Shown in pieces: positions 26,358 to 34,422 of a stretch of DNA of 44,879 nucleotides (positions within the stretch are counted from its first letter, which is position 1; each line of letters opens with the position of its first letter). Under the pieces are notes generated by a model. The model saw nothing but the letters and a program-made list of their open reading frames with translations, had not been told where the DNA came from and did not search any database. The DNA is from Thraustochytrium sp. TN22 (Eukaryota > Sar > Bigyra > Thraustochytrida > Thraustochytriidae): positions 1-44,879 of the forward strand of contig JABLUY010000277.1 in NCBI GenBank assembly GCA_013306675.1. Direction: 5' to 3'. A program made the translations under genes and the position numbers.

Positions 26358-27723
26358 TGAGGATGAGGAGAACGGCAACAAGCGGACCAGGCCAAGCGAA
26401 TACAAGAAGAAGATGATGAAGAACAACAACAACAAGGACAGAAGCACGAGTGGACAAGCTTCGGGCAGTGCGACAGCATGTGCAGGAACAGGCTTGAGTG
26501 ACCTGCTTGCGCTCGCCAATAGGGCAGACAGCGAAAGTGACAGCGAGAGCAGCGAGGACGATCGCACGGAGCGGCAGCGAACAGTCGTGACGAACGAAGC
26601 CTTTGAGCCGCCGGACACGGACTTCCGCACGCAAGCACTGAGCGTGAACTTTGGCAGCTTCGACTTCTCGCGACTACCGCCCCACTCGTTGTCGTGTGAC
26701 TCGTACCTTTCGTTCGCGACAGAGTCGAAGCAGGAGACGGACCGTGCGAACTTCCAGGCCAAGTGGCACCGGGAGCGGCAGCTAGCCTACCAACGGGCGC
26801 AGCGAAGCGTGACAAGCTTTGCGCCGGAGGATGAGGACGGCACGGGCGCCGCGGACGTGGGAGTTGTGCTCGAATACAAGGCGCGCGCGGCATTCCTGGA
26901 CTCCCTCCAGCACCGCGTGACGGCGTCGTGGTCCGCGTTTCCACCCGAGGCGCACCGGCTCGGGTACAGCGCTGCAACCCTGCAGCGCGCCGTTCGACGC
27001 TTCCTGGGCCGACGGTGGCGACGGCGCGAGTTGCTGGCGCAGTCGCTGGCCGTCACACTGCTGCAGCGGCGCATCAAGGAGGTGCTCCCGGCGTGGCGGC
27101 GGCAGAAGGACTCGTCCGCCACGCGTATCCAGAGCCTGTGGCGCGGGTACCGCGTCCGCAAGCAGTTTCGCTTAGCGCGCGAATTCGCGACGCACCCGGA
27201 CATGCTGAATGCCGCCGCAACGCGCGTGCAGGCCACGGTTCGCCGCCGCCTGGCGGAGCACCGCGTGCGCAAGGTGGCTGAGGACGTGGAGAAGGAGATC
27301 GACGGCCTGCTCAAATCCGCGAACCGCATCCAGAACAAGTGGCGCCAGCACCGCGCATCGCGCGAGGCGAAGCGTTACCGAGCCATTGCGCGGTCTGTGA
27401 ACCTGGTGCAGCGCCTCTGGCGTGGCCGCGCGGCGCGTGAAGCCCTCGACCCGGCCCTGCGGGAGCGGCTACGTGCGGCCGGCGACAATGTGCGTGGGAT
27501 GCAGGCCCAGATCGCCGCTGCCACCGATTTGCAGCGCGTCTGGCGCGGCAAGGCCGACCGTGAGTATGCGCGTATGCGCAAGCTCGCCTACAACGGGTCG
27601 GCCGCCACCATCCAGCTGGCCTGGCGCTCGTACAAGATCAAGATGCGCATCGACGCAATCTGCGACTGGACCACCGCGCGCGCCGTGAAGCTGTTCTTGC
27701 GAGGCATCGGTGCGCTTCTCTGA
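24235..27723 (+). CDS. SPRY-domain scaffold with eight C-terminal IQ motifs
   Basis: An 1162-residue cytosolic scaffold. After a polyglycine N-terminus, residues ~30-500 are largely helical and charged (for example RASQRQSELETLQELEAERR), with no motif I can name. A Ser/Pro/Ala-rich linker follows. Residues ~570-677 look like a B30.2/SPRY domain: SFGLRSDGTIWHAGR, VVGLLLDLNVGSITPFAGG, VSLGVAF and LIPAFALK. An Asp/Glu repeat (DEDEDEDEDEDEDEEN) and a Lys/Asn-rich stretch come next. The last ~250 residues hold eight IQ or IQ-like motifs, e.g. ATRIQSLWRGYRVRKQ, ANRIQNKWRQHRASRE, NLVQRLWRGRAAREA and ATIQLAWRSYKIKMR, predicted to bind calmodulin or myosin-type light chains. No myosin motor is present. 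Possible role: calcium-responsive cytoskeletal or flagellar scaffold (inference). The start is the first true ATG; the frame runs upstream to a TTG at 24088. Confidence 0.8.
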
Positions 27724-28086
27724 CTCTGAGGAGATGGAGTGAAGAGCTGCACGTGAGTGTCACGGTGGGTGAGTGCTGAGCGCGAAGCGAAGCTACATCA
27801 TCGGTTTACACGGGTAGCCGCTTTGCTACGCTACTGGACTCGCTGCTGCATCGACGCTGCGTCCCTCTCTCTCTCCTTTTAGCCTTGCGTCGCTGCTGCT
27901 GTGATTGGTGTTGTTTATGAATTTTGGGGTTGTGGTGGGTGGGTGGGTGGGTGGGTTGGTTGGTCTGGTCTGGTCTTGCTGGCGGTGCTACTCGAGCTTC
28001 CGGCCGGGCTCGATGCGCGAAAATTCGCGCTCGGGCAGACGCCGGCCGCTCCATGGGCTCTCTACTGGGCACGAGCGCGGCGCGGT
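27724..28086. other. Convergent spacer between SPRY-IQ and NDUFA1 genes
   Basis: The 363 bp of shared 3' region. It contains a strong G-quadruplex-type GGGT repeat (27937-27955) and a following GGTT/TCTGG repeat (about 27955-27977). No gene seen. Confidence 0.6.
27937..27955 (+). repeat. GGGT tandem with G-quadruplex motif
   Basis: Five GGG runs separated by single T bases on the + strand, about 215 bp after the SPRY-IQ stop. This satisfies the usual G3N1-7 quadruplex pattern and would lie in the SPRY-IQ 3' UTR if the transcript reaches that far. Confidence 0.85.
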
Positions 28087-28341
28087 CTACTCTTGCTCCT
28101 TCGCGGCCGCGGCCATGGCGGCCTGCACCTTGCGCTGCGCGTCCATTGATGCCCTCTCGGCGGCCTCGCGCTCCAGGCGGCGGTCGCGCTGGTACATGCG
28201 GAAGTCAAAGTCGTCCTGCAGGATCTGGCGCGGCTTGTCGCCGTGGAACAGGTAGTGCAGGCCGCCCTGCAGGCCGCCGATGCCCGCCACGCCCAGCACG
28301 ACCACGCCGATGGCCGGCAGGTTCGCCCAGTGCGTGGACAT
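28087..28341 (-). CDS. NDUFA1: Complex I MWFE subunit (NDUFA1)
   Basis: An 84-residue small membrane subunit of mitochondrial NADH:ubiquinone oxidoreductase, needed for assembly of the membrane arm. It starts MSTHWANLPAIGVVVLG, giving a single N-terminal transmembrane helix (about residues 8-28), followed by GGLHYLFHGDKPRQILQDDF and the conserved MYQRDRRLEREA; it ends in an Ala/Lys/Glu helix. The plant MWFE subunit (from memory) has the same pattern: helix, YIHKAYHGRPKHIG, DEWDVAMERRDKK. Length matches the family (about 65-75) with a short C-terminal extension. No cleavable presequence, which is normal for this subunit. It is divergent from mitochondrial SSADH. Confidence 0.85.
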   Translation of the reverse strand: MSTHWANLPAIGVVVLGVAGIGGLQGGLHYLFHGDKPRQILQDDFDFRMYQRDRRLEREAAERASMDAQRKVQAAMAAAAKEQE

Positions 28342-28473
28342 GCTGCTCGCCGCCGCCGCCGCCGCCGCCGCTCGCTACAGACGCACCGACACGCGCAAGC
28401 TCCGACAGACACACGCCGCCGCGCGCTGCCGCTCCGCGCCGCCTGCTGCCCGCGCGCGCTCGCTGCGACCGCC

Positions 28474-28504
28474 GATTGATTGATTGATTGATCGATCGAT
28501 CGAT
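28474..28504. repeat. GATT/GATC tetranucleotide tandem
   Basis: GATT repeated four times, changing to GATC repeated three times; the GATC part is self-complementary. A shorter GATT tandem sits at 5418-5433 in the other long divergent spacer. Confidence 0.85.
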
Positions 28505-29080
28505 GCTTGCCTGCAGCGCCGCGCGGCCGCGCAGGCAGCAACCCTGCCGCCGCGGTTACGCCCTAACATTGGCGCTACCGGCCGCAGGCGTAACTAGAAT
28601 GCCGAAGTTGCGGCGGTTCCGGCCGGTGCCGCGACACGGCGCGAGCAGGCGCCGCGCGCTCAGGGCGATTAACGTGGTGGCGCCCGTGCAGGACGACATC
28701 GCGTACGTGCGAATCGAGCTCGAGGTCGGGGCGGGCGCTCGCGAGGAGGCGGAGCTGGGGAGGGATGGAGGTCGTGCGTCGTGTCGGTTGCGACCTTGGA
28801 CGCGCTCGTCGTGTGATGGAGTGCTCAATGTGTGGGTGCTTTGGGTTGCCATGATGCGGCTGCTGTTCGTGCGTACGTCGTGAAGGAAGAGCTTTGCATC
28901 GATCGTGCTCCTCGTGAGGCTAGCCTACTCGAGCTCGCTGGGAGATGTGATCGGACGGTCTTTTCAGCTGTCTGCAGCCAGCGTCTACCTCGCTGCCTCG
29001 TCGGGCCGGGGTGACACCATCCGACGACCTCACAGTCGGTGCTGGCTGGCTTGCATGCTCGATCGCTCGCTCGTAGTTGA

Positions 29081-29170
29081 TTGCTTGCTTGTTTGTTTGC
29101 TTGGTTGCTTGCTTGCGTGCTTTGCTGATGCTCTTGCTGATGCTCTTGCTGTTGCTCTTGCTTGCTTGTG
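29081..29170. repeat. GCTT/GTTT and TGCTGATGCTCT repeats
   Basis: Tandem GCTT and GTTT units give way to two or three copies of a 12-bp TGCTGATGCTCT-like unit, then back to GCTT. Non-coding by composition. Confidence 0.75.
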
Positions 29171-29642
29171 CCACGGGAGCGCCGTCTCGCAGCCGCACAG
29201 TCAGTCAGTCGCAGCAATGCGCGCTTGCCATTCAGTACGTGCAGTACGAGCTGCTCAATTCGGCCGCGACTCGCAAATCACACTCGCCACAGCAGCAGCT
29301 GCGGCTGCACGGCAGGATCACCGGCAGCAAGAGGAGCAGCACGACGACGCCGACGTCGGCGCGGCAGGGCACATTCGCGGCCGACGCTTGTAAGTTATGT
29401 GATGAGCCTTGTGGTGAGGCGAGGATCAGATCAATCAGGACGACCCCAAGGTTGGCGAACCCGGGCCTCATCAACGTGAGCATCACCGCCCGGCCGGGCG
29501 ATGAGCGGCAGAACAGGATCGCGACCGAGCTCCCTCGCACACTGCACAGCGGCAGCGGTGACGGCGGCGCGCGGCGCAGGCGAGCGAGGCCGGCGTCGAG
29601 CTGCTTCCCTTGCGAGGAGATCGCTGTCGGAGGACGAGCAGG

Positions 29643-29678
29643 ATGAGCATGAGCATGAGCATGAGCATGAGCGTGAGC
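29643..29678 (+). repeat. ATGAGC hexamer repeat at the SSADH start
   Basis: Five ATGAGC units plus one GTGAGC at the very start of the coding frame, giving five consecutive in-frame start codons and a Met-Ser repeat. Confidence 0.95.
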
Positions 29679-31190
29679 CTTACGGCGGCGCTGCGGCGGC
29701 CGGCGGCGGCCGGCGGCCGGCGACTGCTGTCGTCGAGCCTGGGGTCGGGCCTGATCCAGGTGCGCGAGCAGGCGTACGTGAACGGCGAGTGGGTGGGCGC
29801 GTCGGACGGCAAGACCTTCGCGGTGAGCGACCCGGGGTCGGGCGAGGAGCTGGCGCAGGTGGCTGATCTGAGCGTGGACGATGTCCAGCGCGCGGTGGAC
29901 AGCGCGTACGACGCGTTTCCGGCGTGGCGCGACACGCTGGCCAAGGAGCGCAGCGACATCCTGCGGGGCATGTATGAGCTGCACATGGAGAACATCGACG
30001 ACCTGACGGAGCTGCTCTGCATGGAGAGCGGCAAGGCGCGCGCGGACGCGCGCGGCGAGATCATGTATGGCGCGAGCTTCCTCGAGTGGTTCTCGGAGGA
30101 GGCGCGCCGCATGTACGGCGACACGATGCCGGACGCGGTGCCGGGCCGGCGCATCCTCACCTACCGCGAGCCGGTGGGCGTGTGCGGGCTCATCTGCCCG
30201 TGGAACTTCCCGAACGCCATGCTGACGCGCAAGATTGGGCCGGCACTGGCGGCCGGCTGCACGGTGGTGTGCAAGCCGGCGTCTGAGACGCCGCTGAGCG
30301 CCTTTGCCATCGCCGAGATGGCCGCCAAGGCGGGCGTGCCCAAGGGCGTGCTCAACGTGGTCTCCTCGAGCTCCTCGTCGGAGGTCGGCAAGGTGCTCAC
30401 CAACGACACGCGCGTGCGCAAGCTGTCCTTCACCGGCTCCACGCGCGTCGGCAAGATCCTCTACAGCCAGTGTGCAGACACTGTCAAGAAGGTAAGCCTG
30501 GAGCTCGGCGGCAACGCTCCCTTCATCGTCTTCGACGACGCCGACCTGGACCTCGCGCTTGAGCAGTTCATGGTCGCCAAGTGGCGCTCCAACTCGCAGG
30601 CCTGTGTGGCGGCCAACTTTATTTACGTGCAGAGCGGCGTCTACGACAAGTTCGCCTCCATGGTGGCCGACCGCGTCAGCAAGATGAAGCTTGGCCACTA
30701 CGCGGAGCCCGATGTCAACTTTGGCCCCGTCATCAACAAGCCTGCGCTCGAGAAGATGCAGGACCTCGTCAAGGATGCCACCGACAAGGGTGCTACGATC
30801 ACGGTTGGCGGCAAGACCGTGGACCGCCCTGGCTACTTCTTCGAGCCCACAGTCATGACGGGCGTCACCGACCACATGCGCCTCGGCCAGGAGGAGACGT
30901 TTGGCCCCATCGCACCACTGCTCAAGTTCGACACCGAGGAAGAGGTGCTCGAGCGCGCCAACATGAGCCGCGCCGGCCTCGCCGCCTACTTTTTCACCCG
31001 CGACATGTCGCGCGCTTTCCGTGTCTCGCGCCTGCTCGAGAACGGCATGGTTGGTGTGAACACCGGCCTTGTCTCCAACACCGCCGCGCCCTTTGGCGGC
31101 GTCAAGGAGTCTGGCCTTGGCCGCGAGGGCTCGCGCTACGGCCTCGATGACTACACCGAGATCAAGTACATTGCGTTTCAGGCCGAGTAA
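29643..31190 (+). CDS. SSADH: Mitochondrial succinate-semialdehyde dehydrogenase
   Basis: A 515-residue NAD(P)-dependent aldehyde dehydrogenase of the SSADH (ALDH5) type, converting succinic semialdehyde from the GABA shunt into succinate for the TCA cycle. The N-terminus begins with five Met-Ser pairs, then VSLTAALRRPAAAGGRRLLS, a good mitochondrial presequence; the enzyme starts near VREQAYVNGEWVGASDGKTF. Active-site features: PWNFPNAMLTRKIGPALAAG, the NAD-binding FTGSTRVGK, general base Glu in LELGGNAPFIVFDDADLD, nucleophile Cys in NSQACVAANFIYVQ, and FGPIAPLLKF with the end APFGGVKESGLGREGSRYG. The Cys motif reads QAC where most SSADHs have QTC; this should not abolish activity. Start: the ATG at 29643 is the first true ATG; four more in-frame ATGs follow within 24 bases. 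Specificity for succinic semialdehyde is by overall similarity. Confidence 0.9.
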   Translation: MSMSMSMSMSVSLTAALRRPAAAGGRRLLSSSLGSGLIQVREQAYVNGEWVGASDGKTFAVSDPGSGEELAQVADLSVDDVQRAVDSAYDAFPAWRDTLAKERSDILRGMYELHMENIDDLTELLCMESGKARADARGEIMYGASFLEWFSEEARRMYGDTMPDAVPGRRILTYREPVGVCGLICPWNFPNAMLTRKIGPALAAGCTVVCKPASETPLSAFAIAEMAAKAGVPKGVLNVVSSSSSSEVGKVLTNDTRVRKLSFTGSTRVGKILYSQCADTVKKVSLELGGNAPFIVFDDADLDLALEQFMVAKWRSNSQACVAANFIYVQSGVYDKFASMVADRVSKMKLGHYAEPDVNFGPVINKPALEKMQDLVKDATDKGATITVGGKTVDRPGYFFEPTVMTGVTDHMRLGQEETFGPIAPLLKFDTEEEVLERANMSRAGLAAYFFTRDMSRAFRVSRLLENGMVGVNTGLVSNTAAPFGGVKESGLGREGSRYGLDDYTEIKYIAFQAE

Positions 31191-31746
31191 AGGAGTAATG
31201 GAACATCCGTCCGTTTGAAGGGACCTGCGCCGAGCAGGTGCTGTGGTTCGAAGGAGTCAGCTATCAGCATCTGTTTGCTCGCAGGCAGCCCGGCTGGAGT
31301 CTGCCATCTGCATTTGTTTACTCGCTGGCGGCCCGGTTGGTCTGCCTCACCGGCTCAATGGTACGCACGAGCTCGCGCCCGGCCCATGTACTTCGAGTTG
31401 CGTGCGCATGCCATCTTCCTTCCTTTTTTGTGCTATTTAAAATGCCATCGACAGCGAGCGGATGCGTGCGGGAAATGCCGGAATCGTGCAGAGGTAAATA
31501 TGGGCTCTCTTCCTTTGTGTGCTGTCTAGGTGCCATCGACAGCGAGCGAATGTATGTGGGGAAACGTGCAGAGGAGATGTCGACAGCGAGCGAATGCGTA
31601 GTGGGAAACGTGCAGAGCAGATGGGCTCTCTTCGTTTTGCTATTTACATGCCATCGACAGCGAGCGAATGCGTGCGGAAGTTGCCGAAATCGTGCAGAAG
31701 AGTGGAGTTCATGGGCTCTCACGATTCCGACACTTTCCGTGCGGAC
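31191..31746. repeat. Convergent spacer made of degenerate tandem repeats
   Basis: Two repeat systems fill most of this spacer. First, a 43-bp duplication: GCATCTGTTTGCTCGC... from 31268 and GCATTTGTTTACTCGC... from 31311. Second, four copies of a longer unit whose core TCGACAGCGAGCG starts at 31448, 31536, 31580 and 31654; each copy is followed by CGTGCAGAG-like sequence, and three are also followed by GGGCTCTC (near 31502, 31623 and 31713). The repeats keep frames open on both strands, producing spurious ORFs. Both genes' 3' UTRs probably lie here. Confidence 0.75.
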
Positions 31747-33648
31747 TTACTCGCCGACGAGGGACCAGGACGTGGACACAGACTGGGTATCGTCGTGTGC
31801 AGCAGCCTTGCGGAGCTTGGGGAGGATCTGCAAAAGGACCGTAGAGGTAACTGCGTCGAGGTCGGTGAAGACGCGCTCGGCAAGCTGGCGCTCCGCGTCG
31901 GTGAGCAGGAGCGGGCCATCCGAGCACATCACAGGTGTGTCGGCCTCTTCGCAAGAGCGACGCACCGGAGGCGGGCGGAAGGCCTCCGTCTCTGCTGCGA
32001 GAGCTGCGAGCAGTGCGTTGATCTTGGAGAGGTCGGGCCGAGAGGGATGGAAGCGGAACTGCTTGACGCGCTCGGCGAGGCCAAGTGTTTCCATGTGTTG
32101 AAGCATCTGGCCTGGCGCCGTCGAGTCCAAAAAGGAAACGAAAAAGCACGCAGCGTGCGGGTTGACCGTCTCGAGGTACTGCTTGAACAACGGCGCGAAG
32201 TATCCTTTGGACCGAGTCCCGCTGCCCCAGCCACCAGAGAAGGTCGTGTTCTCTTCCTCGTCGGTGACGACGATGAAGAGATCGACCATCTCCTTCTTGA
32301 CCAGGTATGGATGCAGCGCCGCGGCAGGGGCAGTGGACCCTGACGCGCGTACCTCTTTGCCAACCTTGAGCACGTCCGCAACGTTGCGGGGCTGCACAGA
32401 TGGGCGCAGCTCCGCGTTGGTGAAGAAGGAGAGGCGGCCGTCCAGCGCAGAGCACACTACGGAGCCAATGATCGTCGCGGACTTGATGGCAACATCCATG
32501 GAGGATGATGCATCACCGAGTACAGCGACCTTGGCGTTTGTAGGGATGGCTGTGCGGCGCAGCAGCTCATCCGCGTACTCCTTGAGGCGCGGAAGGAAGG
32601 CGAAGGTGGCAGCCTCCTCGTCCGGTGATGGGGACTGTTTCTGGCCGCGAATGGAGGAAAACCAACCCGAGCCCCGCCCTGGCTTCGAAGACTTCTGCGC
32701 CGCTTTCTCGTGGAAGTACACGAGGCGCTCCATGATCTTGCCAAAGCTGCCGCGGTTCTTGCCGGTCGAGTCCTCGAGGGACTCACCGGCTGCGAGGCGC
32801 TCGTTGACCACCTGGTCGAGGCCAGGATAATCGAGCTCCTCGTAGAACCAGATCAAATCTGCAAGCGGGATGACCTTGGCGAGGGCGCGCCGTGACACGC
32901 TGTCCTTGAGGCAGTCTGCGAGTGTTGTACGGATGAAGGAGTAGCACGTGGACAGCTGCGGGTGCTCCTCGAGAAGCTCGGCGAGGCGGGTGGACGTCTT
33001 GCAGGACTTTACCTCACGAACGAGGGAGCCCGCTGGCGCCTCCTCGCCGAAGCAGACTGACAAAAAATACTCGAGCTGGAAGTCGGACGGCTTGAGATGC
33101 GCCAGGTCCGCGAGCTCTTTCCACGAGTCCAGCGCAAAGTTCATCAAGAAGAACTCCAAGCGCTCCTTTTGAAAGGAACCGACCCACTTGCGCACACGCT
33201 TCATGAGCGCGCTCGTAGCGGTGGATCGGCCGGGGGCCCCGGGCGGGATGCGGACATCCTCCAGATCGTTGCGCTCTCGCTTCAGCTGGGACACCTTCTG
33301 CCGCTTCTTGGCGCGCTCCATCTTGCGCTCCACGCACGCAATCTGGCGGTCCGCGTCGAGCATCTTGACCAAGGCCAGCACCTCCGCTAGCTTCATCTTG
33401 GCCAAGAGCGCGTCCGTCACGTCTCGCCGGCCGATGCGCCAGCATAGCGCCGCGGCACGCACCTGCGTGTTGGACGCCAGGTCCACGCCCATGTTCACGA
33501 GTCGCAGCGCCTCGGCGGCGTACGCGTCAGCGTCCGCCTCCACGGCCTCCACATGCTCGCCAAAGGTCGCGCCCGCCGTCTGAAGTACCTTGGCGCCCTT
33601 GGGCTTGGTCACCATCACCACATCATTCGCGTCCACGCGCGCCGTCAT
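31747..33648 (-). CDS. vWA-domain protein, Ro60/TROVE-like layout
   Basis: A 633-residue protein with a helical N-terminal part (residues 1-330) and a C-terminal von Willebrand A domain (about 370-550). The vWA metal site is intact: VAVLGDASSSMDVAIKS (DxSxS), ASGSTAPAAALHPYL (Thr) and DLFIVVTDEEENTTF (Asp). Helix-rich blocks upstream (NFALDSWKELADLAHLKPSD, VSRRALAKVIPLADLIWFYE) suggest HEAT-like repeats. The order, helical repeats then a C-terminal vWA with FIV-TDEE, recalls Ro60, which binds misfolded small RNAs and Y RNA, but sequence similarity outside the vWA domain is not something I can confirm. A cytosolic adaptor is the alternative. Start: the frame stays open upstream to 33900 only through a GTG and a polyglycine stretch; the first ATG is at 33648 (MTARVDANDVV). 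Confidence 0.7.
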   Translation of the reverse strand: MTARVDANDVVMVTKPKGAKVLQTAGATFGEHVEAVEADADAYAAEALRLVNMGVDLASNTQVRAAALCWRIGRRDVTDALLAKMKLAEVLALVKMLDADRQIACVERKMERAKKRQKVSQLKRERNDLEDVRIPPGAPGRSTATSALMKRVRKWVGSFQKERLEFFLMNFALDSWKELADLAHLKPSDFQLEYFLSVCFGEEAPAGSLVREVKSCKTSTRLAELLEEHPQLSTCYSFIRTTLADCLKDSVSRRALAKVIPLADLIWFYEELDYPGLDQVVNERLAAGESLEDSTGKNRGSFGKIMERLVYFHEKAAQKSSKPGRGSGWFSSIRGQKQSPSPDEEAATFAFLPRLKEYADELLRRTAIPTNAKVAVLGDASSSMDVAIKSATIIGSVVCSALDGRLSFFTNAELRPSVQPRNVADVLKVGKEVRASGSTAPAAALHPYLVKKEMVDLFIVVTDEEENTTFSGGWGSGTRSKGYFAPLFKQYLETVNPHAACFFVSFLDSTAPGQMLQHMETLGLAERVKQFRFHPSRPDLSKINALLAALAAETEAFRPPPVRRSCEEADTPVMCSDGPLLLTDAERQLAERVFTDLDAVTSTVLLQILPKLRKAAAHDDTQSVSTSWSLVGE

Positions 33649-34422
33649 TCTCTTGAGATGTGTGAGGAAAGACAGTCTGGTGTGATGGGCTTGATGCGTG
33701 CTTGGCTTTCCTTGCTTCGCCACGCGGGGTTTCAGGTTTGCTTTCGCTTGCCCCGCCCCGCCGCCGCCGCCGCCGCCGCCACCAATCGCAGCAGCCTTGG
33801 CAGGGACACTCCCGTGCCACGATCGATCGTCGTTCTCGCCGCGATCCGATCCCGTGAACGTCCCGCGATCCTTCCCGCTCAGCAGCAAGCAATCACACAC
33901 TCATTCATCATCACGTGCAGTGGCGTAATCCTTATGAACGACAATCATGGATGACAGCCATTTGCCCTTTTTGTTTCGACTGCGTTCGGCGGCGTTCGGG
34001 CCGCGTCCTGGATCTCGCGGCACACGCACGGTACGCGCGAGGCTCGTGAACGGAACCGCACCACCAACATCATTAGAAGGATGACTTGACTGTCTCAGGG
34101 GAAGCACGGCAAGATCTCAACGGCGAGACGCGGAGGCCAAGCTTGTTGCACTCATTCGCGCCTTCGCGAACGGACGCTGACGTCTCTGGGACCCATCCGC
34201 GCTTTGAGGTCACTAGGTTAGGACACTCCGCAAAGAGAACCACACACGTGGCGGCGCAAGCGGCGCAAGGAGCACCTCCAGCGCGGCGGCGACGGTCGCC
34301 AGCCCTGTCAAGCTCGCCACAGCAGTACCAGAGGCCAGGCGTCTGGTATGGCATAGTTACCCCGTTACCACCACCTGAGGTACCATGCAGTGCAGATCTT
34401 CAATCTCAGGTGTCATTATATC
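33649..34422. other. Spacer between the vWA gene and the HECT gene (same strand)
   Basis: About 774 bp holding the vWA promoter/leader and the HECT 3' flank. A CCG triplet tract lies at about 33760-33782. The region 33930-34420 is less GC-rich and shows no recognisable gene, RNA or repeat. Confidence 0.5.

Larger units (their letters stand above)
28342..29642. other. Long divergent spacer between NDUFA1 and SSADH genes
   Basis: About 1.3 kb. A CCG tract lies just before NDUFA1 (about 28348-28372), a GATT/GATC tandem at 28474-28504, and GCTT/CTTGCTGATG repeats at about 29081-29170. A frame at 28488-28883 (+) encodes an Arg-rich peptide with no recognisable domain and is not called. No tRNA-like cloverleaf or B-box was found by eye. 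The region probably holds two promoters and a long SSADH leader. Confidence 0.5.

Noticed and set aside
28488-28883. 131-codon frame in the NDUFA1/SSADH spacer
   Set aside because: Arg-rich, no domain, no clear start context; not distinguishable from chance in GC-rich DNA.
29232-30875. 547-codon - strand frame over SSADH
   Set aside because: Antisense to a clear aldehyde dehydrogenase; no recognisable motif.
31236-31270. GGTTCGAAGGA, resembling a tRNA T-arm/B-box
   Set aside because: It does not match the GGTTCGANTCC consensus and no cloverleaf or acceptor stem can be drawn around it.
31448-31666. Regular repeats considered as a CRISPR-like array
   Set aside because: Only four degenerate copies with unequal spacing (88, 44, 74 bp) in a eukaryotic genome without cas genes.
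31238-32101. 287-codon + strand frame through the repeats and the vWA 3' end
   Set aside because: Held open by the repeats, which carry no stop in that frame; its second half is antisense to the vWA gene.
33649-33900. Upstream extension of the vWA frame
   Set aside because: It begins at GTG, not ATG, and contains a polyglycine microsatellite; the first ATG is at 33648.
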